A stretch of DNA of 9,231 bases from the NCBI GenBank assembly GCA_903877945.1, contig CAIRFY010000607.1:1-9231 (forward strand), given 5' to 3'. Below, one piece after another: positions 1 through 4,923 of the stretch (its first letter is position 1; each line of letters begins with the position of its first letter). The position numbers were made by a program, and so were the translations under genes. Below the pieces are notes generated by a model that was not told the origin of the DNA, did not search any database, and saw nothing but the letters and a program-made list of their open reading frames with translations. Origin of the DNA: an uncultured Oscillochloris sp. GTDB taxonomy: Bacteria; Chloroflexota; Chloroflexia; Chloroflexales; Chloroflexaceae.

Positions 1-603
1 ACGAGTACGCCAATGCCGACAAGTACCCGCGTGCCGCCGACGAGTACGCCGTGGTCGACGAGTACGCCGTGGCCGACGATCTCGCCAGTGCCAACAAACA
101 CTCGCGTGCCGCCGACGAGTACGCCGTGGTCGACGAATACGCCGTGGCCGACGAGTACGCCGTGGTCGACGAATACGCCGTGGCCGACGAATACGCCGTG
201 GCCGACGAATACCCCCGTGCCACCGACGAGTACGCCGTGGCCGACGAGTACGCCGTGGCCGACGAATACCCCCGTGCCACCGACGAATACGCCGTGGCCG
301 ACGAGTACGCCGTGGCCGACGAATACCCCCGTGCCACCGACGAGTACGCCGTGGCCGACAAGTACGCCGTGGCCGACGAATACCCGCGTGCCGCCGACGA
401 GTACGCCGTGGCCGACAAGTACGCCGTGGCCGACGAGTACGCCGTGGCCGACGAATACCCCCGTGCCACCGACGAATACGCCGTGGCCGACGAACACCCC
501 CGTGCCACCGACGAGTACGCCGCAACCGACGAGTACCCCCGTGCCGCCGACGAGTACGCCGCAACCGACGAGTATACCGCAGCCGCCGACGAGTATACCG
601 CAG
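1..603 (+). repeat. Coding tandem repeat array, 18/21-bp units
   Basis: The basic 18-bp unit is ccgacgagtacgccgtgg, with variants agt/aat, tgg tcg/tgg ccg, and ccccgtg or ccgcgtg endings followed by an extra Pro codon, giving 21-bp units. Higher-order blocks of about 57 bp (two PTSTPW-type units plus one PTNTPV-type unit) recur several times. Even third codon positions are nearly identical between units, which points to recent expansion or gene conversion rather than selection on protein alone. Units become more divergent toward the 3' end (about 515-603), where Gln replaces Trp. Confidence 0.92.
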
Positions 604-651
604 CCGACCCACAATCCGATCAAAGATAATGGCGCAGAAGGCACACCGTAA
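1..651 (+). CDS. C-terminal part of a Pro/Thr-rich repeat protein (5' end outside window)
   Basis: The reading frame is open from the first base and ends at TAA 649-651. The first in-frame ATG (13-15) lies inside the repeat and is not a credible start. The visible 216 residues are about 32 units of 6-7 residues with patterns PTSTPW, PTNTPV and PPTSTPW, later PTSTPQ and PTSIPQ. A short unique tail ends in NGAEGTP. No membrane anchor, sortase motif or folded domain is visible. In Chloroflexota, such Pro/Thr tracts commonly link or end secreted and cell-surface proteins; the extended, possibly glycosylated nature is inference. The function must lie in the missing upstream part. The +3 frame is also open through the array (DEYAVADEY-type peptide) because the 18-bp unit lacks stops there. 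I prefer frame 1 for its Pro/Thr style and non-repeat C-terminus. Confidence 0.7.
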   Translation, partial: TSTPMPTSTRVPPTSTPWSTSTPWPTISPVPTNTRVPPTSTPWSTNTPWPTSTPWSTNTPWPTNTPWPTNTPVPPTSTPWPTSTPWPTNTPVPPTNTPWPTSTPWPTNTPVPPTSTPWPTSTPWPTNTRVPPTSTPWPTSTPWPTSTPWPTNTPVPPTNTPWPTNTPVPPTSTPQPTSTPVPPTSTPQPTSIPQPPTSIPQPTHNPIKDNGAEGTP

Positions 652-661
652 ATCTGATCGC

Positions 662-684
662 GCCCGGCCCGTGAACGGGTGGGC
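662..684 (+). terminator. GC-rich hairpin just after the repeat-protein stop
   Basis: The stem is gccc 662-665 with gggc 681-684, plus cccg 668-671 with cggg 676-679, closing a tgaa loop. It starts 11 nt after the TAA and is followed by ttct rather than a real T run. A weak intrinsic terminator is plausible, but it may also be part of the repeat material filling this convergent gap. Confidence 0.4.
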
Positions 685-689
685 TTCTG

Positions 690-777
690 GTCGGCAAAGG
701 CCGACTTTGTGAACCAGAGCCGGGGGCTTCAGCCCTCCGACGAGCGACTGCGGTATAAAGCCCAGGGCAATACCGCA
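690..777. repeat. Two further short inverted repeats in the convergent gap
   Basis: gtcggc 690-695 pairs with gccgac 700-705 around an aaag loop. tgcggtat 749-756 pairs with ataccgca 770-777. The stretch between contains gggcttcagccc-like sequence, a style common in intergenic repeats of environmental bacteria. No open frame here looks coding. Confidence 0.5.
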
Positions 778-787
778 AAACTCGCCA

Positions 788-861
788 TGTCACGCTGAGC
801 GAAGCGAGTATCCCGGTGTGCCTTATCATTGCCGGGACGCTTCGCTTCGCTCAGCGTGACA
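788..861. repeat. 74-bp palindromic intergenic element (CGCTGAGCGAAGCG type)
   Basis: A perfect 19-bp inverted repeat, 788-806 against 843-861 (tgtcacgctgagcgaagcg and its complement), encloses a second pairing, tcccgg 811-816 with ccggga 832-837, leaving a short loop. I recognise the cacgctgagcgaagcg motif from memory as a recurrent repeat in many environmental genomes. The element sits between two convergent genes, ending 3 bp before the end of the membrane-protein gene (stop codon 865-867 on the minus strand). It could therefore fold in both transcripts and serve as a bidirectional 3' end. No T tract is present, so termination is inference. Confidence 0.75.
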
Positions 862-864
862 GCG

Positions 865-1278
865 TTACTTCTGCTCTACTGTGTCTTTCGGCATCGGGAA
901 GAGAAATCTCAGCCCCAGTTCAAGGGCCACGGGGATCAGCAGCAGGCTCAGTAGCGGTGCCCAGATTGGGCTGAGGGCGAAGTAGATCACCAGGGACGGG
1001 ATCGCCAGGATGATTGCGAAGATCGTCTTGCCCATGCTTCCCCAGCCCACAGACATAACGACGCCGATGATGGTGAAGAGTACAATGCCGCCGTCGGCAC
1101 AGGTGTTGAGGGCGATGGCGTCGTAGCAGGAGTTGAGCGCTGATGGGCCAGCAATATCGAAGGGCAAGCCCTCGGTGTCGAAGAATGTGGGCAGGGCGTA
1201 GCGGCGCAGCATAAACAGGACAGCACCCAGGGCAATCACTAGGTAGGCGCGCACGATCCGGTTCTGAAAAATTGGCAT
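865..1278 (-). CDS. Small predicted four-helix membrane protein, unknown function
   Basis: The product has 137 residues and I do not recognise the family. Hydrophobic segments lie at about 11-24, 63-80, 85-102 and 105-127. Positive residues at R7/R10 and K84, and an acidic loop (about 33-62), suggest that both termini are cytoplasmic and that the loop with Cys51 and Cys60 is outside, where these could form a disulfide. No catalytic motif or signal-peptidase site is visible. The ATG at 1276-1278 has only a weak upstream purine stretch (gagatgaa). It starts 73 bp after the leuS stop on the same strand with no visible promoter of its own, so read-through from leuS is possible. The tandem palindrome in the gap may modulate this. 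The consistent helix pattern supports a real gene. Confidence 0.65.
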   Translation of the reverse strand: MPIFQNRIVRAYLVIALGAVLFMLRRYALPTFFDTEGLPFDIAGPSALNSCYDAIALNTCADGGIVLFTIIGVVMSVGWGSMGKTIFAIILAIPSLVIYFALSPIWAPLLSLLLIPVALELGLRFLFPMPKDTVEQK

Positions 1279-1287
1279 TTCATCTCA

Positions 1288-1340
1288 GTAGAGACGCCCC
1301 GGCAGGGCGTCTCTGAGACGCCCCACCGGGGCGTCTCTAC
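1288..1340. repeat. Tandemly doubled 24-bp palindrome (GAGACGCCCC type) between leuS and the membrane-protein gene
   Basis: Two direct copies, 1291-1314 and 1315-1338, each form a hairpin: 10-bp arms gagacgcccc/gggcgtctct around a variable 4-base centre (ggca or accg). The outer 13 bp (gtagagacgcccc 1288-1300 and its complement 1328-1340) also pair, so one long or two short hairpins are possible. gtagagacg...cgtctctac repeats are familiar from several phyla. It begins 11 bp beyond the leuS stop. With no T run it is not a standard terminator, but may protect the leuS 3' end. Confidence 0.85.
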
Positions 1341-1351
1341 GTATGGCTGGC

Positions 1352-4300
1352 TTATCCAACGACGACATTCACGAGCTTGCCGGGCACCACAATCACCTTG
1401 CGGATGGCCTTGTCTCCGATGTGGCTGCGCACTCGGTCGCTCTCCATCGCCAGGGTGCGCAGGTGATCCTCGCTGGCGTCCACTGGCACCGTCAGCTTAT
1501 CGCGCACCTTGCCGTTCACCTGGAGAACCACCTCGATCTCGTCCTCGGCGGCCAGGGACGAGTCGGCCACCGGCCATGCCTGCTGGTGGACGCTGTAGCC
1601 GCGACCGGTGCGCGCCCACAACTCCTCGGCGATATGCGGGGCCACCGGGGCGATCAGGAGCATCAGGATCTCGGTTGCCTCGGCCCATGCCGGCGTGCCT
1701 GCCATGCCGCCGTCGCGGGCCTTATACAGCGCGTTGGTAAACTCCATTAGGGCCGAGATGATCGTGTTGAACTTAAAGTCGGCGATGTTGCCCTCGACGC
1801 GCATAATCGTCTGGTGGGTGACGCGGCGCAACTGGCGCTCGCTGAAGTTGCCGGGCTGGTCGGACTCATCGCCGGGGCTGAGCACGATCCGCCAGACCCG
1901 GTCTAGCCAGCGGCGCACGCCGGGCACGCCGTCGGTGTTCCAGGGCACCGCCGCCTCAAAGTCGGAGATAAAGCACTCGTAGCCGCGCAGGGCGTCCGCG
2001 CCGTGCTTGGCCACCACCTCATCGGGCGTGATCACATTGCCCTTTGACTTCGACATCTTCTCGATGACGAGCTGGCCGTCCACCTCACGGGCGGGGGCCA
2101 GGATCAGACCCTGGTTGCGCAGACGCTTGAACGGCTCGAAGAACGGCACGATCCCCAGGTCGTACAGCGCCTTCGTCCAGAAGCGTGAGTAGAGCAGGTG
2201 CATCACCGCGTGCTCGGCCCCGCCGACGTACATATCCACCGGCAGCCAGTAGCTCAGATCCTGGGGCGTGGCGATCTGGCCGGGGTTCTGCGGGTCGGTG
2301 AAGCGCATGTAGTACCAGGACGAGCACGCGAAGGTGCCCATGGTGTCGGTCTCACGGCGACCGCTGCGGCCATCGGGCAGCGTCACCTGCACCCAGTCCG
2401 TGATCAGGGCCAGGGGTGACTCGCCGGTGGCCGTGGGTTCGTAGCTCTCGACGCCGGGCAGAGTCAGGGGCAACTGGTCATCGGGCACGGGGATCTCCAG
2501 GCCATCCTCGGTGTAGATAATCGGGATGGGCGTGCCCCAGTAACGCTGGCGGCTGATCAGCCAATCGCGCATCTTATAGTTGAGGCGGCCCTGGCCCTGG
2601 CCTTGTTGCTCCAGGTAGGCAATCGTCGTGCTGATCGCCTGGTCGCCGGGTAGACCGTTGATCGGCCCAGAGTTGATCGGCGAGCTATACTCGCTGTGGT
2701 AGATCAGATCCTGGTAGGCGGGAGTGGTGGCGAGGTAGGCCATAAAGCTGGGCAGGGCGTCGATCCTGAGCGCGGTGCGGATGCGGCTACTGATCAATTC
2801 GTCGGCGGCCACCGAGTCGAAAGGGATGACCGCGTCGGGGAAGATCGCCAGCCAGCCCGAACCGGCCACCTCCGTCCAGCCCTCGGTCAGGTGCGGGCGC
2901 ACCAACTCGGCGTATGCCTGGGCCTGGGTGCCGATCAGCGTCACCGTCAGGGCACCGCCATCGTCGCTGAAGGCGTAGCCCGCCGCACGCAGGGCATCGG
3001 GCAGGGCGGCGGCGTAGGTTCCGGCGCGCAGCAGCGAGCGGGCCGCATCGTCACTGCGGGCGATCACCGGGATGATCGGCAGGCCAAACTTGAGGGCGAA
3101 GGCGAAGTCACGCTCATCGTGGGCGGGCACAGCCATGATCGCGCCGGTGCCATAGCCCATCAGCACATAGTCGGCCACCCAGATTGGAATGCGCGCACCG
3201 TTCACCGGGTTCAGCGCGTAGCCGCCGGTGAAGACGCCGGTCTTCTCCTTATCCTCCACCGCCACCACGACCGCGCCCTTGACCTTGGCCTGGGCCGCGT
3301 ATGCCTCCACGGCGGCACGCTGCGCCTCGCCGGTGATGCTCGGCACCAGGGGGTGTTCGGGCGACAGCACCATAAAGGTCGCACCCCAGAGCGTATCGGG
3401 GCGGGTGGTGTAGACGATAATTTTGGATTGCCGATTGTTGATTGCAGATTGATCTGGGTCGGGATGATCGGCTGCAATCTGCGATCTGAAATCGGCAATC
3501 TGAAAGATCACCTCTGCGCCTTGGGAGCGACCGATCCAGTTGCGCTGCATGGTCACGATCCGGCCCGGCCAGTCAACCGTGTCCAGGTCGCGATCCAGCC
3601 GGTCGGAGTAGGCCGAGATACGGAAGAACCACTGCTTCAGGGTTTTTCGCTCGACCAGGGCGCCCGAGCGCCAGGCGGTGCCATCGGGCAGCACCTCCTC
3701 GTTCGCCAGTACCGTCTTATCGACCGGATCCCAGTTCACGGTAGCCTCGCCCCGGTAGGCCAGGCGGAAGCGTTTGAGGAAATCCTGCCGCTGCAAGGGC
3801 GAGAAGGCGTTCCACTCAGCCGCGCCCACCTGCTGATCGGAGAGCGCCAGGCCCAGATTGGCGGTGCCGTGTTCCGCCAACTCGGCCTCTAGTTCGCTGA
3901 TCGGGCGGGCCTTATCGGCGCGGGAGTCATACCAGGAGCCGTAGAGGCGCAGGAAAATCCACTGCGTCCAGTGGTAGTACTCCGGGGTAGACGAGTTAAT
4001 CTCGCGGCTCCAGTCGTAGCTGGCCCCGATCAGGTTCATCTGGCGCTTGTAGTTTTCGGCGAAGCGGTGAATGAGGACGGACGGGTTGGTCTTCAGCTTG
4101 ATCGCCGCGTTCTCGGCGGGCAGGCCAAAGGCGTCCCAGCCCATCGGGTGCATGACGTTGTAGCCCTTCATGCGGTAGTAGCGGGCGACCAGATCGGTGG
4201 GTACATAGTTACGGCAATGGCCCACACTCAATCCCTCGCCGCTGGGGTAGGGGAAGAAGTCCAGAATATAGTATTTGGGGCGCTCATCGGCGGGGGTGGT

Positions 4301-4402
4301 TTTATACAGTTCGTCGGCGGCCCAGCGATCCTGCCACTTCTTCTCGATAGCGGTCGGGTCGTAGCGCTCGGCGAAGGTCTTATCGGGCTTTGGGTCGCTC
4401 AT
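1352..4402 (-). CDS. leuS: Leucyl-tRNA synthetase, long form with in-frame repeat insertion
   Basis: This cytoplasmic class I synthetase charges tRNA-Leu with leucine using ATP and edits mischarged tRNA. Visible in 1016 residues: FPYPSG then SVGH (59-62) at the HIGH position; HPMGWDAFGLPAENAA (85-100); TTRPDT (332-337) and AVPAHDERD (424-432) of the CP1 editing domain, with Asp432 matching the editing aspartate; RDWLISRQRYWGTPIP (612-627); KMSKS (782-786); and a C-terminal VNGKVRDKL region. E. coli LeuRS has about 860 residues. The excess here is a 45-residue block near 160-215 (resembling the Bacteroidetes-type enzyme), a repeat-derived block at 301-326, and about 100 residues within 447-575. 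The ATG at 4402 was chosen because AAAGG precedes it and a promoter lies between it and the upstream in-frame starts. Divergent from the cyclase gene. Identity is certain; the start is likely. Confidence 0.97.
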   Translation of the reverse strand: MSDPKPDKTFAERYDPTAIEKKWQDRWAADELYKTTPADERPKYYILDFFPYPSGEGLSVGHCRNYVPTDLVARYYRMKGYNVMHPMGWDAFGLPAENAAIKLKTNPSVLIHRFAENYKRQMNLIGASYDWSREINSSTPEYYHWTQWIFLRLYGSWYDSRADKARPISELEAELAEHGTANLGLALSDQQVGAAEWNAFSPLQRQDFLKRFRLAYRGEATVNWDPVDKTVLANEEVLPDGTAWRSGALVERKTLKQWFFRISAYSDRLDRDLDTVDWPGRIVTMQRNWIGRSQGAEVIFQIADFRSQIAADHPDPDQSAINNRQSKIIVYTTRPDTLWGATFMVLSPEHPLVPSITGEAQRAAVEAYAAQAKVKGAVVVAVEDKEKTGVFTGGYALNPVNGARIPIWVADYVLMGYGTGAIMAVPAHDERDFAFALKFGLPIIPVIARSDDAARSLLRAGTYAAALPDALRAAGYAFSDDGGALTVTLIGTQAQAYAELVRPHLTEGWTEVAGSGWLAIFPDAVIPFDSVAADELISSRIRTALRIDALPSFMAYLATTPAYQDLIYHSEYSSPINSGPINGLPGDQAISTTIAYLEQQGQGQGRLNYKMRDWLISRQRYWGTPIPIIYTEDGLEIPVPDDQLPLTLPGVESYEPTATGESPLALITDWVQVTLPDGRSGRRETDTMGTFACSSWYYMRFTDPQNPGQIATPQDLSYWLPVDMYVGGAEHAVMHLLYSRFWTKALYDLGIVPFFEPFKRLRNQGLILAPAREVDGQLVIEKMSKSKGNVITPDEVVAKHGADALRGYECFISDFEAAVPWNTDGVPGVRRWLDRVWRIVLSPGDESDQPGNFSERQLRRVTHQTIMRVEGNIADFKFNTIISALMEFTNALYKARDGGMAGTPAWAEATEILMLLIAPVAPHIAEELWARTGRGYSVHQQAWPVADSSLAAEDEIEVVLQVNGKVRDKLTVPVDASEDHLRTLAMESDRVRSHIGDKAIRKVIVVPGKLVNVVVG
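3425..3502. repeat. Palindromic repeat element inserted in frame within leuS
   Basis: An imperfect palindrome has outer arms gattgccgatt 3426-3436 and aatcggcaatc 3490-3500 (11/11). Its inner arms are 3440-3451 and 3475-3486 (11 Watson-Crick pairs plus one G-T). The style gattgcagattg/caatctg is that of AT-richer intergenic repeats and contrasts with the GC-rich gene around it. It encodes residues 301-326 (starting QIADFRSQIA, ending INNRQS), between GAEVIF and IIVYTTRPDT. E. coli and Thermus LeuRS have only about 8-10 residues there. The length is a multiple of three, so the frame is kept. Confidence 0.8.
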
Positions 4403-4412
4403 AGATAGCGTG

Positions 4413-4417
4413 CCTTT
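4413..4417 (-). promoter_or_regulatory. Ribosome binding site for leuS
   Basis: On the minus strand AAAGG precedes the ATG at 4402 with a 10-nt gap. It is modest in strength but, together with the promoter position, selects this start over the ones further upstream. Confidence 0.45.
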
Positions 4418-4493
4418 AGACAAGGGAACAGGGAAGCGGCAGGATTTCAGCGCAAACCGAGCCTTACACGTTTTCCGTAGGCCATGAGCCGAC

Positions 4494-4521
4494 ATTATAG
4501 CATAGCTACGTCGGTCGCCAA
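4494..4521 (-). promoter_or_regulatory. Sigma-70-type extended -10 promoter for leuS
   Basis: On the minus strand TGCTATAAT (4502-4494) is a perfect extended -10. TTGGCG (4521-4516) lies 16 bp upstream as a 4/6 match to the -35 box. Transcription should start near 4487, giving a leader of about 85 nt before the ATG. The leader shows no T-box features and no Leu-rich leader peptide, so special leucine control is not apparent. Confidence 0.7.
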
Positions 4522-4605
4522 GGGGTACGAACATTGCATCAGTTCTGCCCCGTGTCTTTTCGTCACAGGGATGTGTATTTCGGGTATGATAGCCTGGACA
4601 CTGTG

Positions 4606-4628
4606 CCATGCTCTCTTAGGCATGTTTC
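4606..4628 (+). repeat. Fragment of the CTGTCAAGCTG repeat family (copy A)
   Basis: ccatgctctcttaggcatg followed by tttca matches the middle of full copies B and D (ccatgtcttaggcatgtttca) with a 2-bp gap. Both ends are missing, so it is a decayed or partial copy. It is upstream of the leuS promoter. Confidence 0.6.
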
Positions 4629-4671
4629 AGATTACAAATTTGCCGCAACAGGACGCGGTGCATTAGCCCAA

Positions 4672-4740
4672 ACTGTCAAGCTGGATTGAAACATCTCTTA
4701 GGCAGGCATGTTTCAAAATGGGTACATTCAGCTTTACAGT
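4672..4740 (+). repeat. CTGTCAAGCTG palindromic repeat, full copy B (69 bp)
   Basis: It begins actgtcaagctggattgaa and ends acattcagctttacagt. The termini are inverted repeats (actgtcaagctg against cagctttacagt, one mismatch). An inner gaaacat/atgtttc pairing makes a second stem. It is colinear with copy D at 9136-9200 except for a 4-bp insertion and a few substitutions. No transposase is present, so it resembles a MITE or REP-like element. Confidence 0.85.
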
Positions 4741-4743
4741 CTT

Positions 4744-4806
4744 GCGATGAGGCGATGAGGCGATGAGGCGATACGGAACGCCTCACCGCGTCATCGTTTC
4801 ATCGCT
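4744..4806. repeat. cgatgagg tract with imperfect inverted partner
   Basis: Three and a half direct copies of the 8-mer cgatgagg (4745-4772) follow copy B by 4 bp. The downstream half, cctcaccgcgtcatcg followed by tttcatcgc (4791-4806 plus flank), is a degenerate reverse complement. The stretch can fold into a long imperfect hairpin. The same 8-mer tract follows copy D at the same distance. Confidence 0.7.
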
Positions 4807-4808
4807 GA

Positions 4809-4853
4809 ACTGTCACGCTGGATTGAACCATCCCTTAGTCCAATACATTTTGA
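4809..4853 (+). repeat. CTGTCAAGCTG repeat, diverged 5' half (copy C)
   Basis: actgtcacgctggattgaac and the following catcccttag match the first half of copies B and D; the second half is diverged (cattttgaa near the end). Its end faces the palindromic tract, so B-tract-C forms an approximately symmetrical unit. TTGAAC 4823-4828 and TACATT 4845-4850 (16-bp gap) could act as a weak promoter for the cyclase gene, but this is a poor match and not claimed. Confidence 0.65.
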
Positions 4854-4876
4854 ATAACGAATCTATCTCCGGATAG

Positions 4877-4907
4877 CCCTCACCCCCTTGCCCCCTTGGG
4901 AGAGGGG
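4877..4907. repeat. C-rich repeat with small hairpin upstream of the cyclase RBS
   Basis: ccctcacccccttgcccc runs into cttgggagagggg. cccctt 4892-4897 can pair with gagggg 4902-4907 around ggga. ccctcaccccct...gggagagggg sequences are familiar intergenic repeats in environmental bacteria. Here it ends 5 bp before the ribosome binding site, so the hairpin would lie in the leader and might affect translation (inference). Confidence 0.5.
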
Positions 4908-4911
4908 AACC

Positions 4912-4916
4912 GGAAG
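4912..4916 (+). promoter_or_regulatory. Ribosome binding site for the cyclase gene
   Basis: GGAAG lies 7 nt before ATG 4924. This spacing favours the ATG over the in-frame TTG at 4888, which lies inside the C-rich repeat and would add 12 residues unlike any cyclase N-terminus. Confidence 0.5.
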
Positions 4917-4923
4917 CGTCCTG

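Noticed and set aside
1..603. CRISPR array
   Set aside because: Units are contiguous with no unique spacers and stay in one reading frame.
51..629. DEYAVADEY repeat peptide in the third plus frame
   Set aside because: Follows automatically from the 18-bp repeat; the Pro/Thr frame fits a known protein style better. Kept only as an alternative.
620..829. A 69-residue minus-strand open frame in the convergent gap
   Set aside because: Composed of hairpin repeat sequence and Arg/Pro-rich; no sign of coding.
2696..3892. A 398-residue open frame on the plus strand opposite leuS
   Set aside because: It is an antisense shadow of a certain gene in GC-rich DNA, with low-complexity Gly/Arg/His/Gln composition and no domain.
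4403..4487. T-box or leucine attenuator before leuS
   Set aside because: The leader is only about 85 nt and shows no T-box motif, Leu-rich peptide or terminator/antiterminator pair.
4403..4609. A 69-residue N-terminal extension of LeuRS
   Set aside because: An extended -10 promoter lies at 4494-4502 within this stretch, the sequence is unlike LeuRS N-termini, and the family normally starts close to the RYDPTAIEKKWQ region.
4484..4666. A 60-residue plus-strand open frame in the divergent gap
   Set aside because: Overlaps the leuS promoter and repeat copy A, with no ribosome binding site or recognisable family.
4888..4923. TTG start adding 12 residues to the cyclase
   Set aside because: It falls inside a C-rich repeat, and ATG 4924 has a better-placed ribosome binding site and a typical LLAYLP N-terminus.
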